64,000 bases of DNA. Origin: Hybos culiciformis. Taxonomy: Eukaryota; Arthropoda; Insecta; Diptera; Hybotidae. Position numbers and translations under genes: made by a program. Below, piece after piece: positions 24,388 through 38,114 of the stretch (within the stretch, counting starts at the first letter, position 1; each line of letters opens with the position of its first letter). The notes beneath the pieces are model-generated. The model worked only from the letters and a program-made list of their open reading frames with translations, was not told where the DNA came from and did not search any database. Location of the stretch: NCBI GenBank assembly GCA_964007475.1, contig OZ023274.1:33552861-33616860 (forward strand). Reading direction: 5' to 3'.

Positions 24388-26342
24388 ACTAAGGGTTTTT
24401 GGAATTTTGTGAACATTAAACGAAAATCATCATCTTATCCTTCAACACTCACTCATGAATCAGTTTCTAGTAATGATAACTTTATAATTTGTAATTTTTT
24501 TGCTGACTTTTTTAAAAAATCTTTTGCTAGTAATGTAGCTAGCTCTTCTCATTCTCCCCCTATGGACCATATCCAAACTTTCAACCATCTTTCTAATATT
24601 AATTTCTATATTTCAAAAGAAAAAATTCTCAAATCCCTCAATTCTTTAAATACTTCCTCAGCCGCAGGTCCAGACGGCATTCCACCTATTATTTTAAAAT
24701 CTTGTGCAAGTTTTTTCGTTGAGCCCTTGTACAATTTATTTAATACATCAATTAATTCTCGGTGTTTTCCTAAATTTTGGAAAACATCTTTTATAATCCC
24801 ACTTCATAAAAAAGCATCCAAGAGTGAAATCTCCAATTATCGTCCTATAGCTCGACTATCTTCAATTCCGAAAATTTTTGAATCGATAATTGCTGATGAT
24901 CTTCAGTTCCATTTGAAATCTATCCTATCTCCATGTCAGCATGGTTTTGTTCGTGGTAGGTCTACAACAACGAATTTATTGGAGTTCAGTTCGTTCTGTA
25001 TTGATGGATTTCTTGCGGGGGTTCAAGTGGACAGTGTTTTCATGGATTTTTCGAAGGCGTTTGACAAGTTATGCCATCATACATTTATTCATAAGCTTCG
25101 AAAACTCGGATTTGTTTCGGATTTCATTGACTGGACACTTGATTATTTGATTGATCGTCAATATCAGGTTTTGTTCGGTGACGTTTTGTCAAATCCTTTT
25201 GTGGTTCATAGTGGGGTACCGCAGGGAAGTCACTTAGGCCCCATTTTTTTCTCGTTATTCATCAACGATTTACCTGGCTTAATATTATCAAATATTCTGA
25301 TCTATGCAGACGATACAAAGATCTTCCGATCAATTAAAAATAATTCAGATTGTTCTATATTACAGAGAGATTTAACTGTTTTTTACACTTGGTGCTGCAA
25401 TAACAACCTGTACTTGAATGTTGGCAAGTGTGATTTCATGACTTTTTCAAGAAGAAAATCTAATCTGAGTTCCGATTATGATTTGGGTTCGGAAAAGCTT
25501 ACCAGAGTTCATGAGAAACTTGATCTTGGTTTATTCCTGGATGTTAGGTTAAGTTTTAATACTCATATTGACTACACCACCAATAGGGCAACCAGAATGC
25601 TGGGATTTGTTAAGCGTCAATCCAGAGAATTTGAAGATCCATATATTTTAAAGATTTTATATATTACTTTTGTTCGTCCTATTTTGAAATATGCTTGTCA
25701 GATTTGGTCTCCTTATTATTCGATTCATATTCGTAGGCTGGAGGGTGTACAAAGAAATTTTCTCCGTTATTGTCTTCGCAGATTGAATTGGCAGGATCCT
25801 CTAAATTTACCACCCTACAGCCAGCGTTTAGAATTAATCAGCTTACATAGCCTCGAATCGAGGAGATCATATCTTGGTTTTGGTCTTGTTCATGGCATTC
25901 TGAGTGGTGAAATTGCTTGTCCTAATTTATTATCTAAATTTAATCTTAATGTTCCTGTAAGAAACTTGAGGAACAACGATGTATTGCATGTACCATTTTC
26001 TCGATGTAACTATGGTGTTAACAGTCCTATCTCAAGTTTGGTCAGATGTTACAATCGATATTCTCCAATCCTACTCTCGTGTGCTTTTGGTGGAAAACTG
26101 TTTAAAAGTCTGTTTTTTGCCAGATTTGAGGAACCTACTTAATATTATAGTTTTATTTTGGTTTTCAATTTATTAGAATGTCAGATTTGTTTTTACACAT
26201 CATTTGTCTATTTGTAATGTATGTTAGTATTTAGATATTATTGTATTTATATTTATATATATGTGTATTAATTTTTTTTTAAATTTCTTTTATATGCCTG
26301 TTTGTATTAAATGGATCTAATAATAAATCTAAAATCACTTCC
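24388..26342 (+). mobile_element. 5'-truncated jockey-type LINE insertion
   Basis: The LINE reading frame opens at 24388, directly after an in-frame stop contributed by the host element, as expected at a 5' truncation. ATTAATTA occurs at 24380-24387 and again at 26343-26350, a candidate target-site duplication. A short 3' UTR follows the stop and ends with a TAATAATAAATCTAAAA tail. The endonuclease domain and the N-terminus of ORF2 are missing, so the copy cannot mobilise itself. It lies wholly inside the older hAT-like element. The exact 3' boundary is less certain than the 5' one. Confidence 0.8.
24409..26142 (+). pseudogene. LINE reverse transcriptase, N-terminally truncated
   Basis: The 577-codon frame (first codon GTG, open back to 24388) encodes most of a non-LTR reverse transcriptase. 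Visible blocks: AAGPDGIPP (about residue 85), NYRPIA (143), HGFVRGRSTTTNLLEF (178), catalytic motif A FMDFSKAFD (211-219), motif B GVPQGS (269-274) and motif C YADD (299-302). They are followed by the jockey-like C-terminal region FVRPILKYACQIWSP. No RNase H and no gag-like zinc knuckles are present, and the apurinic endonuclease domain expected upstream is gone. The catalytic Asp residues are intact and there is no internal stop, so the insertion is young. A full-length ORF2 of this type is usually around 900 residues. It serves no host function that I can see. Confidence 0.9.
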
Positions 26343-26511
26343 ATTAATTACCCACAGCATAGTTTTCACTAGTATTTATAAATATATTTCCACATACGTT
26401 TAGCTTTGGAGTTGGAGTCGGAGTCGGAGTCGTACATTAAAAATTTTAGCGCTTCGAGTCCCAGTCGGAGTTGGAACTATTTTTTGACGACTCCACAGCC
26501 CTGGCATAATC

Positions 26512-29500
26512 GTTTACTCAAAACCTATCTTTTTTTACCAGAACTACTTATAATTTTCTAACAACCCTAACCAACCTTAAAAAAAAAAAATTGGAAAAAT
26601 TCATTCTTTCAAAATTGAATGAACATTTTATTTGGTCATCATCATCATAACATTTTATTTTTAAGAAAAAATAAAATTTAATTAAAAAATTATTACGACT
26701 TTTATGTACCTATAACTAAATATATGTATGACAATAATAGTTATGATAGGTTTTGTGTTAATTTAATTTAATGTTAAGTTACATTAAAATAATTATTTTT
26801 ATATGCCGCGTCGTCGTATAGTGAAAAAATATAGTCACCAGTTGCGTTTTAATAAATTTATTATTATGATATTTAATGTCATGAAAAATGTTTAATTGTC
26901 TTTACGGAAACACACACTCCCTTTAAATAATAAATTTTTTATTTATAATAATAAGTACATATTTTTTATTTGACATATAGAAAAGCATTAAAGTCTGTAC
27001 ACACAAAGAAAAAAAAAACAAAAAACAAAGGTAAATAATAAATATATCATAAGAAAATTATTTACAAAAATGTAATACATCCTATGTAAATAACATTTTT
27101 GCTTTAAGCTTTTTGTTTTCCTTTAAAGTTTTACCTTTTGTGTCAAAAATATACAAAATGTAAAAAAAAAAGTTTATCTTTCTAATTATGCTTCATTAAG
27201 TCTGTTTTTTGTTTTTTTTTATTTGGGTAGGTATATGTATTTTAATGTACAAGTATATGGGATACTTTATCTATAGATACATTTCATTTTTAAGCCTTTT
27301 TTAATATCACAGAAAAAGGACAATAAACTTTTAGTATATATGTATCTAGAAAATTTCTGATGTAGAATTAACATTGAACTCTGAAAATTACTGCGAAAAA
27401 TATATTTTAGTTTTAATGGGTGCAGTAAAACGTTAATTATCATTCTTAACAATTTTTGTTTTTTTTTTTTTTTTAATATTTAATTCTGACAAAATTTTAT
27501 TTTAATTAAATTTTTGTATAATTGACAACTAAAATACTAAATGATGATGAAATACGCAGTTGCTAGCGAAATCTCTTCATATTATTTAAAAATATTTTTG
27601 AATTTTGAGAATAATTTTAAGGTGAACTTAATTTATGAATAAAGTGTATACGGGTAATAGAGCCTCCCTTACTAATGCACTCAAAAAACTTTAGAACTTA
27701 TAATTTTTTTTCCAGGTGCTCTTGTTTGTCTGAAAACTTGCCTGCAAGTCAGACTTACCTTAATATCTCAGAAAATATTTCACATATTTTTTTAAATAAA
27801 AAACCTTGGTAAGTCCTACATAAAAATAGAAATATTTACAAATTTTAAAATTTGAGAATTATGAGAAAATAAATAGAGCAAAGCACACTGAACAGCAAAT
27901 CTAATTCAATTTAAATTAATATACTTCATATAAATTAACTGAAATATAAACCCTTCTTATACAGATTTTTCTCAGTTAGAGTTAGAAAGGTTCTACTGGT
28001 TCTACTATTTGAAAATAATATAAAATTTTTATAATCCTGAACAAAAAATAAAAATAAATAGAACGAATGTTATTTGCGCAAAAAAAGAATAATTTCTTAT
28101 AACTTTGATATCGACCGGTGTATCGAGTTCACGATCTACAGTTGATTTATTCAATTATCTAAATTTTTTTTGTAAATTTTTGAATGAAATTATTATACTT
28201 ACAAAATAACAATAAAATATAAAAAAAAAAAAAAAAAAATAACAATAAAAAATTTTAATATAAACAATATAACAAATATCAATGGTTCATTCAAATTAAT
28301 ATCTCAAATATTTTCACTGCGAGTACAGACAATTACTATAGTTCGTTATGAAAACAAATAAAACTTATGACAATCTGAAATCTGGTGAAAAATCAAATTA
28401 CAGTACATAATTGAAGAAAAATTGTTAAATATTTGAAACTATGAAAAGCCAGAACACAAGTTCTTGGATTTAATCATAAATTGACAAAAAAAAAATCTTT
28501 ACAGAATTATTTATATGTATAAGTATATCGCATATACTTAAGAAGTTTTATTTTTCCAAAAAAAAAAAGAAACAAATTTCCGGTCCCCAAAAGAATTAAT
28601 TTATTTTATTTACTTTAACTAGAAATAAATTTTTCTTTTAATTTTTTGAAAAATTCTAAATGGTTAGAGATTTATGTATTTAATCGAATGATTAAAAACG
28701 TGCCAAGCTTATTTAAATATAAAGTTAAGAAAATCTAAATAAAAAAAAAACAAAATTAATTCCTAAATGTCGTAAAAGTCCATTTTGATTTACGTTTCGC
28801 ATATTAAAAAATTCAGCACATTAATAGCTTTTTCACAGACTTTTTCTAAAATGCTGTGTACTAGATAAAAAAAAATAAAATATAAAAAAAAGGATTTATT
28901 GAAAATTTATTCCTGACAGAAGGAAAAAAGAAAACATGCGCAGATAATTGAAACTAAAAAAATTAAACAAAAACTTTATGTATATCGTGTATAAATAGTA
29001 AAAAAAAAATAGAGCGCTCCTAGCATGGCTGTAAACAAAAGAACAAATACACAAATGCAGACAACTAAATTTTTGTAAATTTTAATTTCAATAGTACAAT
29101 TTTTTTTGACAGATTGAAGAAAATTGGCGATTTATTTTTTTTTTGTTATAAATAAGCCCTTTGACAATTTCCGCAAAACTTTATGAATTTAGAATTTTCT
29201 GCACGAATTTTAAGATGCCAATACTACCGATCAATACTACAAAATCGTCGCTTAGCCACTGTTCTTATCTTTTTATTTGACGCGCTTCAGATTAATTATT
29301 TTTTTTTGGCAAAACATGATTTGCATTAGAATCGTGAAAGCTCAATTATGTAAAAATTGTACACTTAACGTATGTAAATTAGAAAAAAAAAACTTAAAAA
29401 ATTATTAATTTTAGTTTTTTTTTTTTAAATACCCTTTTATTTTCAGAATTGCAATATTTTTTTAATCCTTTTTTTATATCCTTTAGAAAAATGAATCCAA

Positions 29501-32500
29501 AAAAATTGTTTGTACATTTTTTGAAAAAATAATTCTTTTTTTCGTTATGAAAAATAATTAGAAAAAACAATTTTAATTTTTATTAATTCTTTTTTTTTTT
29601 ATGTGTTTCAAATATTTTTTGATTTTTTATTTTTATTTGTCAACAAATTATTTTAATAATTTTTATCACTTTAAAAAAATTTATTTTTTTATCACAATTA
29701 AATTTATAAATATTTTTTTTTTGTTTGTTTGTGCATTTTTTGATTATTATTAAAAAAAAAAAAATAATAAAAAATTGTTTTTACTGGATACTGAAAATAT
29801 TAAAAAAAAAAAAAAATATTTTTTTGACATTTTCATATAAAATTATGTTTCATTTGGTTAGGAAATCAAATTAGAATTTTGTTTACAAATGAAAAAAAAA
29901 AAAAATTTGGAAGGTGTTTTTTTTTATATCTTTTGATCTTTAATGTCAATAAGGTAAACACATAATATAATAAACAAAAATGCAACTTAAGTTATAGCAC
30001 GAAATTATTTCCAAACAGAATATTTGAAGAGCTGGAAATTCTGGAGAAATATCTTAAAGTTATTGTACAGCGATTAAATGGGATTTTTGTAAACAAAATT
30101 TTGAATTAATATTTGAACATTTTTCAATTTTGAAATCCGACAAAATGCTTAGCTGAAAACAACTATACTCTATGTAGTTATATATATAAAAATAAAGCTA
30201 AGAACTATAAGCTTTGATTTGTAAATTGATATAAAATTTTGAATATTTTTATGGAAATAAATTTGAAAAATAAAATTCCATTTGATCCTCTGTTTTTTTG
30301 TTTTTTGAAGTAACAAAACTTTGAAAAAGCAAAGATTGAATTTTTTATTTTTTTTTTAACTATAGTATACTTTATTAAGCTATACTATTAAAATTTTAAA
30401 ATAGTTAAGACAAAAAAAGTAAACATTTTTTTTGTGAAGTTTTTAATTTTCGCCCTTTTTTTTTTGTTTGTTAAATTTTTTTTTTTTTTATAGTTAATAT
30501 ATTTTTTTTTTTTTTCAATTTTTCACATGATTTTCTTTTTTGTTTAATTTTAAATTTATTTTCTTTTTAATTATTCACCCCGGAAAATTTAAATTAATTT
30601 TTATTTTTTTTCTTCTGCAATATTAATAAAAAATATTAAAAAAAAAAAAAATACATATGTAAGATATATATAAAACAATTTTAATGACATTTTTCTTAAA
30701 TTTTAAAAATAAATTTTCTTTTTATTTTACTACAGACACAAATTCGTAGAGCGAATAATAAAAAGAAACTAGAAACAAAATAAAAAAAAAACAAGGAAGA
30801 TTTTTTCACTCATTAAAAATTTATATACATATATATTTAATTTTTTTTTTTTATTTTTCTTTTCTTGTTTTATTTTTTAAGTGGAAAATTCAATTTTCAT
30901 CTATGAAAATAAAAAAAAATGAAAAAAAACTTTTTGTTTTCTTAAAACTTAGAAGACATCGCATTTAAGATATTTTATATTAAATATTTTTTCATTTTAG
31001 TTTTTTTTTTCTCTTCTTCTTTCTTTAATTAATTTTAATTATTTTAATTGTTAATAAATATTTTTTATATATAATTAGGTATATATTTATTTATAAAGAA
31101 AATTAAAATTAAAATAAAATAAATTTTTACACACAAAAATAAATAAAATTGCACGATTTTGAAAAAAAAAATGTGTATAAAAATTTTGTATTTATCGTTA
31201 CCGTTCGCGATTATGGCATATAATCGACTATAAAACTGAAAAAAAAAAAAAAAAACACAAAAAAGAGAGAGTTCCCATTTTTTCCCGACGAGGGGTGAAA
31301 ACATTTTTTTTATGCTTTTTAACCAAAAAAAAAAAAAAAAACCCAAACATACATACATTTTGAGAGTACAGAAGAAAATTAAAAGAAAATATAAAATAAA
31401 AAAGCTTTTGCATTTAACTAAAAGTTTAAAATAATATTTTTTTTTTCATATCTCTCAAATGAAATTTTGACTGCTTATAGTATGATGGCTGCTTTATAAA
31501 TTTTAATTATATTGCAAATTAAAATTTTTCTGGAACAAAATATACTTAGAACTTTATACTAAAGATACATTTTTCTTGCTAAAACATCAACATTATCGCC
31601 TAGTTAAAAATATGTTTCCTTAAAATCGAGCCTAAAATATTACAGACTCTTTCCTTGTATTTGTTTTGAAAAAGTCACAACATTGTTAAAACCTTACAGA
31701 AGAAACAATACAGAAATGTTAGATTTTTTTTTTATCTGATTAGATCTCATATATTGAATATTTTATTATTATTATTATTATTTTTAAAATGTGAAAAGCT
31801 TTTATGTTGCAACTTATCACCGGCTAAATTTTGTTTATATGCCTCTATGTGTGTGAGAAGAAATTTTGAGTTTTTCTAATAAAAGTTCAAAGTTTTATCA
31901 AGATAAAAAAAACTATATATATACATATTATAAAATATATGAAAAAATAATGTTAAGAATCAAGAAATTATTTTTATTTTATATCAATATAATAAATACT
32001 TTCGTAAATGCCAAATGACTTCGCAAAAAGACAGACTTCAAAAATCATGTATATTTATATATAAAAGAAAAATCGAGCCCTTAAACATAACGAGATAATA
32101 TTTTGTGCTGAACACTGGTGGATCACAATTTTCATATAATAAATTTCCTTCGAAAAAATTGTACTAAAATATTCTCACTTTATTGGCTTGATTAGGTTAA
32201 ATGTTGTAAGTAGTTTTTTTTTCTCATATTATAAATTTTTCATACGAGAAAAACTTTCCCAAAAATATGATAACATCAAATTAACCAAAAAGAAAATTAA
32301 AACAAAAAGTAACGCAAAAAGGTCAAAACCAGAAATTTTTTCTTGCCAAAAAATACACATATTTCACATTTTTCTTTCCAAGAATTTAAGGGTACAAGTG
32401 TGTACAACAAACATATTATATGAAGATCTATAATAAATCTATAATACATGTATTTTCATTTTGGGATAGACACATAATATACCTATAGGAAAAGGATAAG

Positions 32501-35500
32501 AAAGATTATTATCAGAATTCATTAAAAAAAAAATTCCATAAAAGAAACCTGGGGCATAATATAATTTTATCTTATTCTTGGATAAATTTTAAGGTCTTTA
32601 AAAAAGTTGATATTTTTTTGCAGAACGTAAACTGGTTAACTGCTTCAAAATACAAGAACATTTTGCTCAAAAATATTTTCAACGTCTTGAGTCTAAATAG
32701 TCTCGAATTATTGACAAAATTATAATAACTCAACTTCAATTGTGAAAATCTCGGAATAATAAAAAACTTTTCATTTCCGTAATTTCTGTTGTTTTGATTT
32801 TAGTCCTTATCACTGTAATTTCTAAGTTTTATAGATATAAGTCGCCAACAAAAAAAACACTTTAAAAACATATCTCCGTACATTATATTTAATGTTGAAT
32901 AAATTGAATTAAATTGAATTGAAAATTAAAAAAAATTTTTTTTTAAATTATTTTCATTCAATCTACATTTCGAATGTTTTAAGAACCTGAAAAACGTTTG
33001 AAATTCTTTAAAGTACAAACCTTATTGATATATACCAAAAAAAAAAAAAAATTTTGGAAAATAGGAAAGAAAATTGACATTCCTTAGTTAACACCTTTTT
33101 CTCATCATCCTTTATCTTTTTTATTAAAATAAATTTACTCCAAACTCTTATCTTAAAAAAAAAAAAAAAGGAAAAAAAAAATCAATTTTCAAATTTTCTA
33201 CCTATGAATTTTTCCCTATGATTGACTTGAATTTAACATAAAAATAATTCAAGAATATGAAGCATAAATCAATATTCATCAAATTGTTATATTTTATTCT
33301 CTTGAATGATTTTTCTCATTAATATAAAAGACATTTTCATTTTTTTGTATATATATGAACATTACATATGATGTGTATAAACATTATGTAGATATCTTTT
33401 AGTTTAGTTAAGTTTCTAGGATTTGTCTATCTTAAATTGCTACATGTCATGACTTAAATTAAAGTGGAGTAAATAAAAAATGTGAAAGAATTGATCAGAT
33501 ATTTAAAATTCAAAGTATTCATGATATGCGTGAAAAAAATATGAATAAACTTAGAATTTTATTGATTTTATATAGTCAGTGATATATTAAAGAAATTTGT
33601 AATTCTGAAAAATAATAAAAATATGATAAAATTGATGAATGTCAAAATTAAAACTTATAGATAGATCAACATATTAATTTTTCATTGACGACATCAAAGC
33701 TTTTAATGTTCTAAATATATTGTTGCTACAAAAAATACCTTTAAGTAGAACGGTGCTTAAGCCGAAAGTTGGCTTTCTAACAAAAATGTTTAAATAAATA
33801 TATTTCATTTGAGATTGAGAACAATATCAAATCTGTTCAATTATTTTTTCTGATGAACTATTTTATAAGCTTTGTCACCACGATACCATTGATATATTGA
33901 AAGAAATTTAATATAATAATAATATTTTAAGAAATTTTTAACAAGAAATAGTAAAAAAAAAAAAACCTTTTAATAGCATTTTTTTTTTTCAATTTAATAA
34001 TCTTTCATTAAAAGAAATCCATTTTCGCCGATATTAAGTAAGTAAACATATATTTTGAACATTTACACAATAGAGATGTTAAAAGTAAACAGTAGAAATA
34101 ATGTGTATATAAATATAAACAAAAAAGAAACAATTTCATTTGAAATGGATAACGATATTAATACATAAGTATAATATAATCATTGTTTTCCTTTTCTAAT
34201 TTTTTTTTTAGATATTTTAAGAAAATGGTTTCCTGTTGTTTCTCAGCATTTCATTTTACGATATTATATCGTCTCTCTATGTCTTTTCAAACCAATTTAA
34301 ATACCACTAAGATTGTTGAAATGAAAAAAAAATCGTTTTTTTTCAGTCGATTCTCCCATATATAATATTAAAAAGGATGTCAGTCAGTATTATTATGTTG
34401 TTGATATTAGGTTTGACTCTTGTTAAAACTATTTATACATACATTTCTTTTTTAAGGTTTAATTAAATGGAATTTTAGAAAATACAAGATTATATTATGG
34501 TTAATTTCATAGACATTTAGGCAATAATTAGCTTAATGTAAAAATATATGTAGGGTAGGTATACAAGAATTTTATAAAAATTGTTTACGTGTGTAGAGTG
34601 CGACTATATTTCCTATTATATGAGTAGTAAATTAAAAATAAGATAAAATTAATGAATGCTGACATATTAGTAATAATTTCAGTTCTGTCGAAACTTTTTG
34701 TGAACCTAAAGCTAAAAAGCAACTTCTTGAACATTGAATTCTAATAATTTACTCTAGGAAAAACAATCAGAGTTTTGTTTTAAAAGGTAGATAAAATAGG
34801 CACTCTCCGTCGCAATAATGGTTCCTCTTCTGATGTGAAAAACGCTTTTTTTTTTCTCAATTTAATTTGTACACTTTTCTGCTGTCGAAGTGACCATATT
34901 TCTGCCTATCTCAGTGCAATTTTTGAGCTTGTCTTTCAAAATTATTTGAAATTATGATCTTTGTTTGTTTTTTACACAATTATGATTAATCAGCCACCAG
35001 TCCACTTATTAAATAAATTTTTGAACGGAATATCTTCTGTAACCAGCAATTCGAGCTTAGGTATACAGTTTCTAGTTCTGTTTGCAATAAATTATTCCGA
35101 GATCTTAAACTTCTATTTTATCTGTTCAAATCAAAAGTAATTAGAATTGTATAATGAATATTTTTCACTTTTTGTTTATTATGTTAAACAATACCAATGT
35201 TTGTCAGGATTGGAGAAAGATGGTTGATTGTAATTTAGTTTGTAGTAGTTTGTAGATATCTTTTTACATATTATGAAAATTTATTTTCTTTATTTTCTAT
35301 TTGTTTTTGATATAAAAACTTAAAAAATAGAAAAAAATAATTTTATATTTTTAATAATACCGTATATTATACATTTAGGTAAGTATAATTAAATATTATA
35401 CCCGTTCTATGTATTGCATAGCTTATGTACTTATAAATTTTTTTTAAGGGCATATAAACAATTAAATTATAATTTCTAAAACCATAAAGTATTTTATTTA

Positions 35501-35849
35501 AGTTTTATTTAAAATGATAAGATAAAAAAGGTAAGTTAAGTTCAGTAAAACAAAACTTAGAAGATAGAAGCTCTATGAATGTGTATACGATAAGAATTAA
35601 ATTTATTGTATTGTGACTATTTTATAAATCATAAATTATAAATTACTTAAGCTTACAAGGGTCGATAGGCAAGTTCTGGTTAAATTAAATTTTAAAATTT
35701 TTTTGCCTAAAAGTGATAATTTTTTGTACAATGACACAATCATAAGTTTCAGTATACTTGAAAAATTTTAATAAAAGCATAATAATATATCTATGTATGT
35801 ACTTAAATGTTAAACAAAAAAAGCAAAAAAAAAAAAATATGTGTGAGCC
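26512..35849. other. Long AT-rich noncoding stretch, probably intronic
   Basis: No exon was recognised on either strand in about 9.3 kb. Homopolymer runs are unusually dense from about 28200 to 31450, including mixed T and A tracts over 15 bases. Open frames here (27267-27452, 31065-31413, 32188-32433, 34183-34365) are read through such runs and lack coding character. If the Phactr gene continues to the left, this is part of a very long intron. Confidence 0.55.
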
Positions 35850-35871
35850 TCATCCTCATAAGCTCACGAAA

Positions 35872-36601
35872 GAAGTTTAACTTCTTTATTTACTTGCAAA
35901 TATTTATTTTGCTACGGACTCTGACTGATTTACTTTTGTAAGTGGAAGAGGGGGCTAAATTTTTTCTTACGAAATTTGTGTGTAATCATTTATTCTTTTT
36001 TACGTACCAAATTTGAATGAAATCGGATGAACTTTTGAAGTGGGCCTTTAGGGGAGGTCGCTAGGTAGGAGGCCAATCAAATTTTAAAATATACAAAGAA
36101 ATGGTGTAGCTTGAAAACGATCGGCTGAGCGGTTTAGGAGCCTATTCGGAACAGACAAACAGACAAACAGCGTTTCTGTTTCATATGATAGAATTTCACT
36201 AATTCGAAAAGGAAATAAACTAAATAAATATTAACAACAAAATCAGTTGATCTTTAATTCTGGTATTGTACCATTTTTTAATTCTATATGGTTTTTTTTT
36301 GTTTTTTGCTTTCCACACATCGTTAGTATTTTGTTATGTGTGTGTAGTATCGCTATTTTATTTTAATACATGCTACATGCTGCATGCTGCATGCTACAGG
36401 CTACAACGTCTTATATTTCCCTGATTTAATATTTGTTTTTACTTTTTAACATATGATACTACATTCTGTGGTTATTACCCTTATTTTGCAGCGTTGTGGC
36501 ATTTACTTTTCGTTACATAGGACATACTATATTCTGTCTTCTTTTTTCCCCTATTTCCTCACAAATTTTTTTACAATACCTCGCTAAAGAAGTTAAACTT
36601 C
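35872..36601. mobile_element. Inverted-repeat element or old insertion
   Basis: GAAGTTTAACTTC at 35872-35884 is the reverse complement of GAAGTTAAACTTC at 36589-36601; each sits in an AAAGAAGTT context. Between them is a GC-richer section (36000-36180) with GAAATCGGATGAAC, GATCGGCTGAGCGGTTTAGGAG and ACAGACAAACAGACAAACAG. That arrangement is common near the 3' ends of insect RTE-type LINEs and derived SINEs. A 7-bp tandem (CATGCTR, 36369-36403) follows. No coding sequence remains. Class assignment is tentative. Confidence 0.45.
36369..36403. repeat. Five-copy 7-bp tandem repeat
   Basis: CATGCTA, CATGCTG, CATGCTG, CATGCTA and CAGGCTA follow head to tail. Confidence 0.9.
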
Positions 36602-36605
36602 AAAA

Positions 36606-37427
36606 ACAAAGATTGAATGTTCAGCTGACAGGATAATATGTTGCTTTACTCCATATTTAGCAACTATAATATCTTATTAACATCTGTTTTTCGAACAAGA
36701 AGGAAATTTAAGTCTAAGAAATTTTCTACCACTTCCATCTGAAGTGTCATTTTAATTCATATATTAACAAGCTTGCCGCAACTTTTTTTTTTACTTGTCA
36801 CGTGATATAAACTGTTTATCAGCCTTTCATCATAATTTTTTCATTAATTTTCCATTTTCTGTATTATTTTCATATTTTAATAACATATAAAAATTGTAGC
36901 AATAAAAATATTTATAAATAGTACATAATTAAACTTTATTCAACGTCATGATTTTCTTTATTTATCTACAGTTTAGAGTCTGCGGCATAATTGAATAAAG
37001 TTTAGATATGTAGGTTCTTTCAATCAACAGAAGTATTGGAAATAGTTCTAAAATTAGTCGAATAAACGATTTCTTACCCTACACATACATAATGTACATG
37101 GTACAACCCTCAGCACATCATGGCAATAAAATATTTTTAGAATTTTATGTTTACAGACATAATAGAAGCTCTATGATCATCATATGAAACTACCAAAAAA
37201 CGACTTCAACTTTTATATCACGGGTAATACCAATAAATAACAACACATCATAAGATTTGAATTTTGGACAAATTACTTTATCGAAAAAGTACTCTCACAA
37301 TATTGCTTTAAATAATTTTCATAATGTTTATTAAAATTTATATGTAGGTAAAGAAAAAAAATGTATAACCAAGTAATCTGCATCATGGAAAATATTTACA
37401 AGCACTATAAATAATTTAATAACTTAC
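36606..37427 (-). other. Intron sequence downstream of the Gln-rich exon
   Basis: AT-rich sequence following (on the minus strand) the GTAAGT donor of exon 37428-37832. No gene content was seen. Confidence 0.6.
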
Positions 37428-37832
37428 CGATGTTATTTGCAAAATGTTGCTGCAACTGTTGTGCCAGCGCCTGATGATGTTGCGCTAACGGTGTTAATGG
37501 AGCACCACCTGGTGATAATACTTGACCTAATTGATGTGCAGATTGGGAATGTGATACTGAATTTAAATTATTATTTGATTGATTATTAACACCACCAATT
37601 AGTCCAATGCCATTTGGCTGATTTAAACCTAAATTAGAATTTATTGAATTTTGTCCAATTATTTGACCGTATTGATCAGTTTGAAGATATAATTGCTGTT
37701 GTAAAATTTGCTGTTGTTGTTGTTGTTGTTGCTGTTGTGTCGTTGAATTAAATTGCTGAACTGAATGTGATGAAGGCACATTAGTATTTGCTGTTGATGT
37801 TGTTATTATTGTACCAGTTCCAGTAGTTGTAG
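37428..37832 (-). CDS. Phactr gene, Gln/Asn-rich exon (fourth coding exon seen)
   Basis: A minus-strand exon of 405 bp between a TTTAATTTCAG acceptor (ending at 37833) and a GTAAGT donor (starting at 37427). It takes two bases to complete the codon begun in the exon at 43473-43571 (G+CT, Ala) and leaves with one base. The product starts TTTGTGTIITTSTANTN and continues with a run of about ten Gln, then Asn/Ser/Gly-rich sequence and PLTPLAQHHQALAQQLQQHF. It has no globular domain and looks like the disordered linker between the N-terminal RPEL and the C-terminal RPEL/PP1-binding region expected of Phactr proteins. The CAA/CAG run (minus strand, about 37707-37737) is a potential length polymorphism. 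Membership in the same gene rests on strand, phase and order. Confidence 0.8.
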
Positions 37833-38114
37833 CTGAAATTAAATTAAAAGAAATATTTCAAATTTAGATATTTAGATTTAGGTAATGAAAATTATATTAA
37901 TGTAAAAAATAAAAGTATCGGACGTCACCTATTGAAAATGACATTATTTGCATTGAATTCGCTTCATTGTTTCGTATCGCTTAACTACCTATTAATTTAT
38001 TTATTTTTTATTTTCTGCTTTACCAAATAAGCAGTATAATTAATAGTTATAATATGAAGCTCCATATCTTCTATATTAAACTATATGCATACATAAATCT
38101 AGTTGTTTATGTAT

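Larger units (their letters stand above)
24186..26503. mobile_element. hAT-like GGAGTC-rich element interrupted by a LINE
   Basis: The left end CGGGGCTGTGGAGTC is the inverted match (one mismatch) of the right end, whose reverse complement is CAGGGCTGTGGAGTC. Just outside are GAAAAATC (24178-24185) and GCATAATC (26504-26511), an 8-bp duplication with two differences. CAGGG-type ends and an 8-bp duplication fit hAT transposons. Inside both ends are runs of GGAGTCGGAGTT and internal inverted segments (GGAGTCGGAGTCG...CGAGTCCGACTCC). The body is split by the LINE at 24388-26342. Without the insert the element is about 360 bp and has no coding capacity, so it is non-autonomous. Confidence 0.75.

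Noticed and set aside
31065..31413. Two overlapping minus-strand frames rich in Phe
   Set aside because: They are read through poly-A/T tracts and have no start, splice or compositional support.
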